Shown here: positions 31,916-40,724 of the stretch, one piece after another | Numbering within the stretch: position 1 is the first letter of the stretch | How the letters are laid out: each line of letters begins with the position of its first letter | Assembly (NCBI RefSeq): GCF_000717745.1 | Contig: NZ_JOBH01000006.1 | Span: forward strand, 186,001-250,000 | Direction of reading: 5' to 3' | Length of the DNA: 64,000 nt | DNA from: Streptomyces violens | GTDB taxonomy: Bacteria > Actinomycetota > Actinomycetes > Streptomycetales > Streptomycetaceae | Notes under the pieces: generated by a model | Database searches by the model: none | Told to the model about the DNA's origin: nothing | Seen by the model: only the letters and a program-made list of their open reading frames with translations | Made by a program: the position numbers and the translations under genes

Positions 31916-33892
31916 CGCCGCGATGACGGCGAGCGCTGCACGGGCCGCATCGCGGTAATCGCTGTGCGCGCCAGGGAGTTGGTCCTCGTAGTGCGCGACG
32001 ACGCGGGCGACGGCCTCTTCCGTCGCGATCCGCGCCAGTCCGCGCAGCGCGATGCCCTTCCCGTAGTACTGGATGGTGTCCAGGTACCGGATCAGTGGCG
32101 CCACGCACTTCGGGTCCCGTCGGTCGCCCAGCGCCCTCGCCGCGATGTACCGGATGTCCTCGGCGAAGGGCCGGTCGGCCAGGCGTCCGAGGGCAGTGAC
32201 CGCTTCGGAGCCCGGGCATCCGGCGAGGGCGGTGACCAGCGCCCGCTGCATGGGCATCGGCCACTCGCCCGCGCGCCCCACCAGCGCCGACAGCGTGGCA
32301 ATGGCCGGGTTTCCGACCCGGCCCAGGGACTCGATCGCGGCCCGCGCGATGTCCGTACTGCCGGTACTCTCTTCCCCGGCCATGGCGCCGAGCCGAGTGA
32401 CCGCCTCGGCCACGGGGAAGTGGCCGAGCGCCTCCGCTGCCCGCATGCGCACCGCCTCGGAGGGGGAGTGGGTGGCCGCCAGCAGGACCGGCAGCGAGTC
32501 CGGCGCGGCGATCAGTCCCAACGCCCGTACGGCGCGGGCCTGGAGGCTGCGCGGCTCCGCCTCGTCCCTGACGAGCGCCTCCAATGGCTGGGCCGCGGGC
32601 CGGTGCTGCAAGCTCCCCAACGCATCCACGGCCGCGGCCCGCAGCGACGACCGGCCCGCCGGATCCAGGGCGGCCAGAAGCAGCGGGGCGGCATCCGCGC
32701 ACCGCATGATCCCCAGCGCGACGGCGGCACTCCTGCGCTCGGCAGGATCGCTGTCGCTGCCCTCGGCGAGCAGCGCCAGGAGCCGTTGCGTGGGTGGCTC
32801 CGGAAGCCGGGCGATCGCCTCGGCCACGGCATCGGCGATCCGCTCGTCGGCCAGCCCGCTCACCAGGAAATCGACCGCCGCCCTGCCACCCAACGCCCCC
32901 AGGGCCGTGGCCGCGGCCCGGCGCACTGTACGTGGCGCTGTCCCGGCGAGCAGCCGGGTCAACTCCTGGGTGGGACCGGCCTCGCGGAAGAGGCCGGGGT
33001 TGTCGCGTACGACGTTGCAGACGGCGATGCAGGCGGTCTCGGAAGGGTAGGACGCCCGCACCGACCTGCCATGTCCGCCGTGCGGATAGCGGAGTACGGC
33101 GGTCAGGGTCTGCCGGCCGTCCTCGGTGCGGGCCAGCAACGAGGCGGCCAGCAGGGCGGTTTCTCCGTCGCTGTCTTGCAGGAGGGACCACAGCTTGTGC
33201 GAGCCGTCCCGATACCGCCGGGGGGTGTCCCAGTGAGTGTCGGGCAGCTCCGTGAGCGCCCGGAGCGCCGCTTTGCGGAGCCGTGGCGAGGGCGTCTTGG
33301 GGTCGGCCAGATACAGCAGAGCCGGCGCCGCGCGCGCATCGCGGAAGGACCCGAGAGCCTCTACCGCCTCGACGGCGTATCCGGGCAGCACATTCCAGAG
33401 CACAGCCAGCAGCGGTACGACCGCCTCCGGGTCCTTGACCTCACGCATCAAACGGACGTGCGTCGATTCCGGTGTCCCGGCCAACTGCTCCAGCAGCAAC
33501 TCCGTGCCTTCCGGAGCCCCGAGGCCCACCAACGCCTGCAGCACGGCGACTTCGAGGCGGTAGGCCAGATACCCGAGCTCCTTCGTCCCGTCGTCCAGCA
33601 GCCGGCACAGCAGCGGAACCGCGCGCTGTTCCCCCAGTCGCCCCAGCCCCCGCACGGCCTCCAGCAGCGGCTCGAGCCGCTTGTCGTCGTACTCTTCGGC
33701 GCGGAGGCGCGCGTCATGCCGCTGCACACAGCGCAGCAGTACATCCCTGGCGTACTGACCGCCGATGTCGGCGAGCAGCGCGGTGGCCTGCGCCGCTGCG
33801 AGGTCATCTCCGTGCTGCGCAATGCGGGCCAGGCCCTCGGCATCGCCCGCCAGCCGCAGCTGGGCGACCCCCGTCTTCCGCGGCTTACGCAT
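31901..33892 (-). CDS. HEAT-repeat protein
   Basis: A 663-residue all-helical solenoid. Many ~30-residue HEAT/PBS-lyase-like units are visible, for example AVPLLCRLLDDGTKELGY, RTVRRAAATALGALGGRAAV, AERRSAAVALGIMRCADAAP, SLQARAVRALGLIAAP and EAVRMRAAEALGHFPVAEAV. No enzymatic domain, signal or membrane segment is seen, so it is probably a scaffold or binding protein. ATG at 33892 overlaps the stop of the DUF7019-like gene by one base (TGATG), so the two are coupled. The function is unknown. Confidence 0.85.
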   Translation of the reverse strand: MRKPRKTGVAQLRLAGDAEGLARIAQHGDDLAAAQATALLADIGGQYARDVLLRCVQRHDARLRAEEYDDKRLEPLLEAVRGLGRLGEQRAVPLLCRLLDDGTKELGYLAYRLEVAVLQALVGLGAPEGTELLLEQLAGTPESTHVRLMREVKDPEAVVPLLAVLWNVLPGYAVEAVEALGSFRDARAAPALLYLADPKTPSPRLRKAALRALTELPDTHWDTPRRYRDGSHKLWSLLQDSDGETALLAASLLARTEDGRQTLTAVLRYPHGGHGRSVRASYPSETACIAVCNVVRDNPGLFREAGPTQELTRLLAGTAPRTVRRAAATALGALGGRAAVDFLVSGLADERIADAVAEAIARLPEPPTQRLLALLAEGSDSDPAERRSAAVALGIMRCADAAPLLLAALDPAGRSSLRAAAVDALGSLQHRPAAQPLEALVRDEAEPRSLQARAVRALGLIAAPDSLPVLLAATHSPSEAVRMRAAEALGHFPVAEAVTRLGAMAGEESTGSTDIARAAIESLGRVGNPAIATLSALVGRAGEWPMPMQRALVTALAGCPGSEAVTALGRLADRPFAEDIRYIAARALGDRRDPKCVAPLIRYLDTIQYYGKGIALRGLARIATEEAVARVVAHYEDQLPGAHSDYRDAARAALAVIAASDVQ

Positions 33893-34548
33893 CAGGGCCC
33901 CTGGATCTCGTCGCACATCGCCACATACAGCGGCGTGCCGATCACTACTTCTCTGTTCCGCCCCTCCTCGTCGGTGACCGTGCCCCTCATCAGCTGCCGG
34001 GCCAGGAATTCGCACCACATGGCAGGCCCGGTCGCCTGCTGGGCGAAGGCCAGGGAGTCGCGCAGGGTTCCCCGGTCATCCAGCGACCCGGTGTCCATGG
34101 ACCGCGGGCCGGGCCGGGCGTTCTGCAGCAGCCTGTGGAGCGACGGCAGCCACGAGTGCCCCACCCGGCCCAGCTCGGGCGACGGTTGCTCACCGCCCAT
34201 CACATGATGCGCCGACCCGATCAGCACCACCACCGGGTCGCTGTCCGTCCCCGTCAGGAGCACCGGCCCCCCGGCGCCATCGGCTCCCGAGACCCGCAGC
34301 CCCGACTCGCCACGGAACCAGAAGGCCGGCTCCGTCATCCAACCCACGTCGTACTCGCGCTCCAGATACGCCTCGACGACCTCCAGCCGGTCGTAGCGCG
34401 ACATCTCGCTCTGCGCCCGCTGTACCGAAAAGCTGATGACCTTGAGATCGACCTTGGCCTCCGTCACCAGCCGGGGGAGGAGCTTCTGCGGAATCTGCTC
34501 GAAGAGCATGTCCAACTTCGCATCGGACAAATAGAGGTAGTAACGCAC
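33892..34548 (-). CDS. DUF7019-like protein of unknown function
   Basis: A 218-residue soluble protein that opens VRYYLYLSDAKLDMLFEQIP and continues KLLPRLVTEAKVDLKVISFS, which I recognise as the DUF7019-type start. Later parts include VVLIGSAHHVMGGE and GPAMWCEFLARQLM. The family has no known activity to my knowledge. GTG at 34548 is chosen because the conserved block begins there; a TTG at 34596 would add 16 residues. It is translationally coupled to the HEAT-repeat gene, so the two products probably work together. Confidence 0.7.
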   Translation of the reverse strand: MRYYLYLSDAKLDMLFEQIPQKLLPRLVTEAKVDLKVISFSVQRAQSEMSRYDRLEVVEAYLEREYDVGWMTEPAFWFRGESGLRVSGADGAGGPVLLTGTDSDPVVVLIGSAHHVMGGEQPSPELGRVGHSWLPSLHRLLQNARPGPRSMDTGSLDDRGTLRDSLAFAQQATGPAMWCEFLARQLMRGTVTDEEGRNREVVIGTPLYVAMCDEIQGP

Positions 34549-34623
34549 CCTGTGTCCAGCCTCCCGCCCGTCCGTCCGCACTGTGGCAGGAAACAAAGTA
34601 GCCCGAGTGCGGGGCCGGTGGGG

Positions 34624-36177
34624 CTACAGCGCCGCCGGAACCATCGCCTCGATCAGATGCGGTCCCGGTTCCGCCAGGGCGCGGCGGAGTTGGTCGGCGA
34701 GTTCTTCGCAGGTGGTTGCGCGGGAGGCCGGGACGCCCATGCCTTCGGCGAGCTGGACGAAGTCCAGTGCGGGGGAGGAGAGGTCGAGGAGTGTCTTTGC
34801 GGCCGGGCCCGACAGGTCGGCGCCGACGCGTTGCATTTCCAGGCGGAGTACAGCGTACGCGTTGTTGTTGAGGATCACCGTGGTGACGTCGAGATTCTCG
34901 CGGGCCTGCGTCCACAGCGCCGAAATGGTGTACATCGCGCTGCCGTCGGCCTCCAGGCTGATCACCGGGCGGTCCGGTGCCGCGATGGCCGCTCCGGTGG
35001 CGACCGGCAGACCCTGGCCGATCGCGCCGCCCGTCAGGGTCAGTACATCGTGCCGGGGCGCGCCCGCCGTGGCCTGCGGCAGGGACGCTCCCGAGGTGTT
35101 GGCCTCATCGGCGATGATCGCGTCTTCCGGCAGCAGCGCACCGACGACACCGGCCCAGTTCTTCCTCGTGAGGGGGCCGCTCGGCAGTGCCGGCCGGGCA
35201 GCTTCCGCCACCGTCGGTGCGGTGTCGGCGGCCACCTGCTCGGCCAGCGCCTCCAGCGCGGCGACCGCGTCCTCGCCCTGGCCGGCGAGAGTGTGCACAC
35301 GGGCTCCCTCGGGCACCAGGTCGCTCGGCCGGCCCGGGTACGCGAAAAACGACACGGGGGAGCCGGTCCCGGCGACGATCAGATGCGTGACGCCGTCCAG
35401 TTGCTTGGCGGCCTGCTCGGCGAAGTAACCGAGCCGCTCGATGGCGGGCAGGCCCGCGCCCCGCTCCAGCCGCGCGGGAAAGGTCTCCACGAACGCCCGC
35501 GCACCGGTGGCGTGCGCGATCCGGCTCGTCGCGCGGAGCCCGGCCGCCCGGCACGCCCGGCCGCCGATCAGCAGCGCGACGGGTTCGCCGCTGCGCAGCA
35601 CGTCGGCGATGGCCGACACCGCTTGGGCGTCGGGAGCCGCGGGAGTACGTACGGGCAGTGGTTCGGCCACCTCGCCGCCCTCGCCCCACGAGGCGTCGGC
35701 GGGCAGGATGAGGGTCGCGACCTGGCCCGGCGGTTCCATCGACGCCGCAACCGTCGCCGCCGCGTCGGCTCCGACGTCCGCGACTCGATCGCACCGCCGC
35801 ACCCAGCCGCTCACCGACCCGGCCACCGGCTCGATGTCCGACTCCAGCGGCGCGTCGTACTTCTTGTGGTACGTCGCATGATCACCCACCACGTTCACGA
35901 TCGGGGTGTGGGCGCGGCGGCCGTTGTGGAGATTGGCCAGCCCGTTGCCGAGGCCGGGGCCCAGGTGCAGCAGGGTGGCCGCCGGTTTGTCGGCGATCCG
36001 TGCGTAGCCGTCGGCCGCTCCGGTGACCACACCCTCGAACAGGCCGAGCACGCCGCGCATCTCGGGCACGGCGTCGAGCGCGGCGACGAAGTGCATTTCC
36101 GAGGTACCGGGGTTGGCGAAGCACACGTCCACGCCGGCCCGGACGAGAGTGCGGATCAGCGACTGCGCGCCGTTCAT
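34624..36177 (-). CDS. Thiamine-pyrophosphate enzyme, acetolactate synthase/benzoylformate decarboxylase-like
   Basis: A 517-residue TPP enzyme. The N-terminal PYR domain has the glutamate in LGLFEGVVTGAADGYAR, the central domain binds nucleotide or is structural (LIGGRACRAAGLRA), and the C-terminal PP domain has the metal/TPP motif LEADGSAMYTISALW ... TVILNNNAYAV; the usual GDG is ADG here. Genes of this kind are annotated acetolactate synthase large subunit but lack a small-subunit partner, so decarboxylation or carboligation of a 2-oxo acid in catabolism is as likely. Its start is 43 bp from a CTAAGCGGTCGTTAA operator shared with the divergent MFS gene, linking it to the acyl-CoA regulon. 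Confidence 0.88.
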   Translation of the reverse strand: MNGAQSLIRTLVRAGVDVCFANPGTSEMHFVAALDAVPEMRGVLGLFEGVVTGAADGYARIADKPAATLLHLGPGLGNGLANLHNGRRAHTPIVNVVGDHATYHKKYDAPLESDIEPVAGSVSGWVRRCDRVADVGADAAATVAASMEPPGQVATLILPADASWGEGGEVAEPLPVRTPAAPDAQAVSAIADVLRSGEPVALLIGGRACRAAGLRATSRIAHATGARAFVETFPARLERGAGLPAIERLGYFAEQAAKQLDGVTHLIVAGTGSPVSFFAYPGRPSDLVPEGARVHTLAGQGEDAVAALEALAEQVAADTAPTVAEAARPALPSGPLTRKNWAGVVGALLPEDAIIADEANTSGASLPQATAGAPRHDVLTLTGGAIGQGLPVATGAAIAAPDRPVISLEADGSAMYTISALWTQARENLDVTTVILNNNAYAVLRLEMQRVGADLSGPAAKTLLDLSSPALDFVQLAEGMGVPASRATTCEELADQLRRALAEPGPHLIEAMVPAAL

Positions 36178-36219
36178 GGTCGGCCTCTCTCTCGTGTCCT
36201 GGTGGCTCGGCCTCGGATA

Positions 36220-36234
36220 CTAAGCGGTCGTTAA
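36220..36234. promoter_or_regulatory. Candidate operator of the acyl-CoA TetR regulon, site 1
   Basis: CTAAGCGGTCGTTAA agrees with the window consensus CTTAACGATCGTTCG at 10 of 15 positions, with the core CGRTCGTT intact. It lies between the TPP enzyme and the divergent MFS gene. Confidence 0.55.
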
Positions 36235-36353
36235 TTTCGTGTCGAGGGGTCTCACACCTTGACGGCCCCTGTTGCTGCCTCTAGCGTCCCGGGCCACATC
36301 AGCGGCGCCCCCAGGCCGACAAGCCGACCACCGATCCGTGCGCCGGAGGTTCG

Positions 36354-37703
36354 ATGCAACCGACCCTTGCCAGAAGCCGATGGGCGATCTTCCTGCTCAT
36401 GCTCTTCCTGGCCATCAACTTCGCCGACAAGGCGATCATCGGTCTGGCGGCGGGCCCGATGATGAAGGAACTGGGCCTGTCCGCAACCCAGTACGGCTCC
36501 ATCGCCAGCTCCTTCTACCTCCTGTTCAGCATCTCCGCGATCGTCTTCGGCTTTCTCGGCAACCGGATCTCCGGCAAGTGGCTGCTGGCCGGCCTCGCGG
36601 TGGTCTGGTCACTCGCCCAACTGCCGATCCTCCTCCCTGCCGCCGGTGTGACGGTGCTGCTCGCGACCCGCATCCTGCTCGGCGCCGGCGAAGGGCCCGG
36701 GTTCCCGCTCGCCACCCATGTCGCCTTCAGCTGGGTGCCGGAGAAGAACCGCGGACTGACCGCGGCCCTGATGACCATCGGCTCCGGACTCGGCGTCATC
36801 GTCGGCGCGCCGCTGCTCAACGCGGCGATCGGGGCCTACGGCTGGCGAGCGGCGTTCGGCATCCTCGGTGCCATCGGCCTGGTCTGGGTGGCCGCCTGGC
36901 TGATCGTCGGCGGCGACGGACCGTACGCGGCCCGCCCCGCGGCTACACCCGACCAACAAGCCCGCCCGGAAACCATGCCCGATCAGCAGGCCGATGCGGT
37001 GCCGGCCGCCGAGCCGCGGCAGCCCTACTGGCGTCTGCTGTGCACCGGTACCTGGCTCGGCACCGTCTTCTCGGGGTTCACGGTCTACTGGGGCCTGGGC
37101 ATCGGCATCGCCTTCCTGCCGCTGTACCTGGGGGAGGTCGCCGGATTCGGCCACGGCTCGGTCGGCTTCGTGGCGAGTGTGCCCGCCTACGCCAGCATCG
37201 CGTTCATGCTGCTGGGCGGCGGTTTCTCGCAATGGCTGGTCAAACGCGGTGTGTCCCGGCACCTCGCCCAGGGAGTGTTGGGCGGCGGTCTGGCCCTGCT
37301 CGCCGGGGTGTGCACGCTCCTGATGACCCGGGTCGGGTCGCCCGCGCTGGCGCTGCCGCTCATCGCGCTGGCCTTCGGCGTCGGCAACGCCCAGACGCCG
37401 CTGTCGCAGGCCGCCGTCGCCGACACGGTCCCCGCGCGGCAGCGGGGTGCGGCGCTCGGCATCTGGTACGCGATCGTCACGGTCGCCGGGGTCGTCGCTC
37501 CCATCGTGACCGGCATGCTGATCGACAACGCCGCCACCAAGGCGGCCGGATACGGCCTCGCCTTCGATCTGGCCGGTGGGCTGGTGATCCTCGGCGGGCT
37601 GGCCTCCATGCTGGTCGTCCGCCCCGACCGCGACGCGGCCCGACTGGGCACCGGCACGGCCACTTCCTCGACGCATCGTGTCCGGAGCGTGGACAGGCCC
37701 TGA
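36354..37703 (+). CDS. MFS transporter, anion:cation symporter (ACS)-like
   Basis: A 449-residue carrier with 12 predicted segments. FLAINFADKAIIGLAAGPMM in helix 1 and ILLGAGEGPGFPLATHVAFSW in helix 4 are typical of ACS-family importers of organic acids (hexuronate, phthalate, tartrate carriers). A ~30-residue hydrophilic central loop (PDQQARPETMPDQQAD) contains a small repeat. ATG at 36354 follows GGAGG. It stands first of two paralogous carriers ahead of a CoA ligase, and operator site 1 is upstream, so it probably imports the acid that the island degrades. Confidence 0.9.
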   Translation: MQPTLARSRWAIFLLMLFLAINFADKAIIGLAAGPMMKELGLSATQYGSIASSFYLLFSISAIVFGFLGNRISGKWLLAGLAVVWSLAQLPILLPAAGVTVLLATRILLGAGEGPGFPLATHVAFSWVPEKNRGLTAALMTIGSGLGVIVGAPLLNAAIGAYGWRAAFGILGAIGLVWVAAWLIVGGDGPYAARPAATPDQQARPETMPDQQADAVPAAEPRQPYWRLLCTGTWLGTVFSGFTVYWGLGIGIAFLPLYLGEVAGFGHGSVGFVASVPAYASIAFMLLGGGFSQWLVKRGVSRHLAQGVLGGGLALLAGVCTLLMTRVGSPALALPLIALAFGVGNAQTPLSQAAVADTVPARQRGAALGIWYAIVTVAGVVAPIVTGMLIDNAATKAAGYGLAFDLAGGLVILGGLASMLVVRPDRDAARLGTGTATSSTHRVRSVDRP

Positions 37704-37715
37704 CTCGCCGATTAC

Positions 37716-37730
37716 CTTAGCGATCGTTCG
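37716..37730. promoter_or_regulatory. Candidate operator of the acyl-CoA TetR regulon, site 2
   Basis: CTTAGCGATCGTTCG differs from the consensus at one position. It lies 12 bp after the first MFS stop and 84 bp before the second MFS start, showing that the second carrier has its own controlled promoter. Confidence 0.7.
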
Positions 37731-37813
37731 TCTGGTTTTCTCGTCAGACCGTCCCCACCGGTGCCGCGGACTTCCCGCCGACGAGGCGTATCCCTTCTCC
37801 GAAGGAGACACCC

Positions 37814-39148
37814 GTGCCGACAACCGAAGTGCCCGGTACCCGCGCCGCCCCGGCCCCGTCCGCCGGGGAGTCCCGGGCCAAGGCCTGGGGTTTCACCGGC
37901 CTCCTGATGCTGCTGTACATCGTGAACTGGGCCGACAAGGCCGTGTTCGGCCTGGTGGCCCAGCCGCTCGCCGAGGAGCTGCACCTCAACTCCTCGCAGA
38001 TCGGTCTGATCGGCAGCTCGTTCTTCCTGACCTTCACCGTCGGCAATCTGGTCGCGGGCCTGCTCAACCGCTGGACGGCCCTGAAGTGGTCGCTCGCGCT
38101 GCTCGCGGTCGGCTGGTCGATCGCCATGCTCCCGCTGGTCGTCTCCGCCACCTTCACCGTCCTGCTGCTGAGCCGGATGCTGCTCGGCTTCCTGGAAGGG
38201 CCGTCGGGCCCGATCATCCACACGGCGCTCTACTCCTGGCACCCGCGCGAGAAGCGCGGCCTTCCCTCGGCCTGCATCACGGCGTGCGCCTCGATCGCCA
38301 AGATCGCGGTCGCCCCCGCACTGGCGGTCGTGGTCGCCGCTTATGGGTGGCGCACCGCCTTCGTGGTCCTCGCCGCCGCGGGCCTGGTCTGGCTGGTCAT
38401 CTGGCTCCCGACCTGGACGCCCGGTCCGTACGGTGAGGACAAGGCCGCCAAGGCGACCGGGGCCGCCGACGAGCCCGCCGTCCCGTGGGCCAAGGTGCTC
38501 CTGTCGCCCACGTTCCTCGGGGCCGCGCTCGCGGTGATGTCGATGTACGCCCTGGTGACCGTGGTGCTGACCTGGCTGCCGTCGTACTTCGAAATGGGCC
38601 TGGGCTACAGCCGCGTGCAGGCCGGCACCATGTTCGGCTTCCCCAGCATCGCGTCGATCGTGGTCATGTTCGGGCTGTCCTGGATCGGCGACCGGCTGAT
38701 CGGGCGCGGCGCCACCTCGCGCGTCCTGCGGGGCATCGTCCCCTCGGTGGCTCTGATCGTGTGCGGCGCCACGATGGCGCTGCTGCCGAGCATCGGCACA
38801 CCGGCCGCCGCGGTGGCGGTCGTCTCGATCGGCTACGCGTTCGGCGCCAGCATCTTCCCGCTGTTCAACGCCGGCCTGGCGGAGATCGTTCCGCCGCGCC
38901 AACTCGCCAGTACGCTCGGCATCTTCATGGCCCTGATGTCCCTCGGCGGCGTCTACGGCCCGTACCTCACGGGCTGGATCGTCGACCAGGCCGCCAACCC
39001 CGCCGTCGGCTACGGACGGGCCTTCCAGATCTTCGGGGCCATGGTGCTCGTGGGTGGACTCGCGGCGCTCCTCGGCGTCAACCCCGAACGGGACGCGGCC
39101 CGCCTGCGCGGAACGGACCGGACCCCGGCCCCGAAGGGCCTCCGCTGA
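37814..39148 (+). CDS. MFS transporter, ACS-like (second copy)
   Basis: A 444-residue carrier similar in plan to the preceding one: LYIVNWADKAVFGLVAQPLA in helix 1, MLLGFLEGPSGPIIHTALYSW in helix 4 (residues listed in part), and GRAFQIFGAMVLVGGLAALLG near the end. The ~27-residue N-terminal leader is hydrophilic. GTG at 37814 follows GAAGGAG. It is followed 25 bases later by the CoA ligase and coupled kinase, so carrier, ligase and kinase probably form one operon behind site 2. Confidence 0.9.
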   Translation: MPTTEVPGTRAAPAPSAGESRAKAWGFTGLLMLLYIVNWADKAVFGLVAQPLAEELHLNSSQIGLIGSSFFLTFTVGNLVAGLLNRWTALKWSLALLAVGWSIAMLPLVVSATFTVLLLSRMLLGFLEGPSGPIIHTALYSWHPREKRGLPSACITACASIAKIAVAPALAVVVAAYGWRTAFVVLAAAGLVWLVIWLPTWTPGPYGEDKAAKATGAADEPAVPWAKVLLSPTFLGAALAVMSMYALVTVVLTWLPSYFEMGLGYSRVQAGTMFGFPSIASIVVMFGLSWIGDRLIGRGATSRVLRGIVPSVALIVCGATMALLPSIGTPAAAVAVVSIGYAFGASIFPLFNAGLAEIVPPRQLASTLGIFMALMSLGGVYGPYLTGWIVDQAANPAVGYGRAFQIFGAMVLVGGLAALLGVNPERDAARLRGTDRTPAPKGLR

Positions 39149-39173
39149 ACGACCGGGAAGGGATGGGGATTCC

Positions 39174-40724
39174 ATGTACCCAGGTGCCCATGCCGCACGA
39201 GACCCGCACCGCCCCGCCGTCATCATGGCCGCGTCCGGCGACCGGCTGACCTACGCGGAGCTGGACGAACGTTCCATCCGGCTGGCCCATGTGCTGCGCG
39301 CGGCGGGCCTGCGCCGCGGCGATGTGGTCGCCCTGCTCACCGACAACTCGATCCACGCGTACGAGGTGTACTGGGCGGCGGCCCGCTCCGGTCTGTACAT
39401 CACCCTCGTCAACAACCACCTCAGCGCGTCCGAAGTCGCCTACATCGTGAATGACTCCGCGGCCGCCGCGCTCGTGGTGTCGCACGCACTGGCCGGCCTG
39501 GCGGCGGCGCTGCGGGACGAGACGCCCGCGGTCCGCGTCCGGCTGGCCTACGGCGGCCCGGTCGAGGGGTACGAGGACTACGGGGCCGAGCTGGCCGCCG
39601 CGTCGCTCCGGCCGCCCACCGACCAGCCCAGGGGCGCCGATCTGCTCTACTCCTCGGGCACCACCGGCCGGCCCAAGGGCATCCGCCCCGAACTCCCGGA
39701 CCGCGAGGTGGGGGAGCCCGGTGACACACTCGTCGAGATCCTGCAGGCGGTGTACGGCTTCGACCGGGAGACGGTCTATCTGTCCCCGGCGCCGGTGTAC
39801 CACGCGGCCCCACTCCGGTGGGGCGCGTCAGTGCACGCGCTCGGCGGCACCGTCGTGATGATGGAGCGCTTCGACGCCGAGGGCGCGCTCCGGGCGATCG
39901 AGCGCTACGGCGTGACGCACAGCCAGTGGGTGCCGACCATGTTCCTCCGGATGCTGCGGCTGCCGGAGAAGGCCCGCACCGCGTACGACTTGTCCCGTCA
40001 TCGGGTGGCGGTACACGCCGCCGCGCCGTGCCCGCCGGACGTCAAGCGCGCGATGATCGACTGGTGGGGGCCGGTCCTGTACGAGTACTACGCCTCGACC
40101 GAGGGCGTCGGCATGACGCTCATCAAGTCCGAGGAGTGGCTGACCAAACCGGGCTCGGTGGGGCGGGCCCTGCTGGGCGAGGTGCGCGTCTGCGACGACG
40201 AGGGCCGGCTGCTGCCCGCCGGCCGGACCGGAACCATCTACTTCGCGCGCGAGGAGCGGCAGTTCGAGTACCTGGGCGACCCGGAGAAGACCAGGGACGC
40301 GCACCACCCGGACCACCCGGGCTGGGCCACCACGGGCGACATCGGCCATGTCGACGAGGACGGCTATCTGTTCCTCACCGACCGCAAGGCATTCATGATC
40401 ATCTCGGGCGGGGTGAACATCTACCCGCAGGAGGTGGAGGCCACGCTCGCGCTCCATCCCGACATCGCGGACGTCGCGGTGATCGGCGTGCCGGACGAGG
40501 AGATGGGGGAGGCGGTCAAGGCGGTCGTCCAGCCGTCGCCGGACGCCCGTCCCGGTCCGGAACTGGAGCGGAGACTGATCGACTACGTACGGTCCCGCAT
40601 CGCGCACTACAAGGCGCCGCGCAGTGTCGACTTCGTCGACGAGCTGCCCCGCACACCTACTGGCAAGCTGGTCAAGGGCAAACTCAAGGCGCGGTACGCG
40701 AAGGCTCCCGGAGGTGGCGTGTGA
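39174..40724 (+). CDS. AMP-forming acyl-CoA synthetase
   Basis: A 516-residue ANL-family ligase. The P-loop motif is LLYSSGTTGRPKGI (A3), the A5 motif is YEYYASTEGVGM, A7/A8 are TGDIGHVDEDGYLFLTDRKAFMI, and A10 holds the catalytic lysine in RTPTGKLVKGKL. It activates a carboxylic acid to its CoA thioester through an acyl-adenylate. The length and ends match the FadD group found with bile-acid or crotonobetaine-type degraders. ATG at 39174 is used. The stop overlaps the kinase start (GTGA), which suggests that the ligase product is passed to the kinase. Confidence 0.92.
   Translation: MYPGAHAARDPHRPAVIMAASGDRLTYAELDERSIRLAHVLRAAGLRRGDVVALLTDNSIHAYEVYWAAARSGLYITLVNNHLSASEVAYIVNDSAAAALVVSHALAGLAAALRDETPAVRVRLAYGGPVEGYEDYGAELAAASLRPPTDQPRGADLLYSSGTTGRPKGIRPELPDREVGEPGDTLVEILQAVYGFDRETVYLSPAPVYHAAPLRWGASVHALGGTVVMMERFDAEGALRAIERYGVTHSQWVPTMFLRMLRLPEKARTAYDLSRHRVAVHAAAPCPPDVKRAMIDWWGPVLYEYYASTEGVGMTLIKSEEWLTKPGSVGRALLGEVRVCDDEGRLLPAGRTGTIYFAREERQFEYLGDPEKTRDAHHPDHPGWATTGDIGHVDEDGYLFLTDRKAFMIISGGVNIYPQEVEATLALHPDIADVAVIGVPDEEMGEAVKAVVQPSPDARPGPELERRLIDYVRSRIAHYKAPRSVDFVDELPRTPTGKLVKGKLKARYAKAPGGGV

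Noticed and set aside
34624-36177. Acetolactate synthase of branched-chain amino acid biosynthesis (ilvB)
   Set aside because: There is no small subunit or ilv gene beside it, and it shares an operator with an organic-acid carrier; a catabolic TPP enzyme is more likely.
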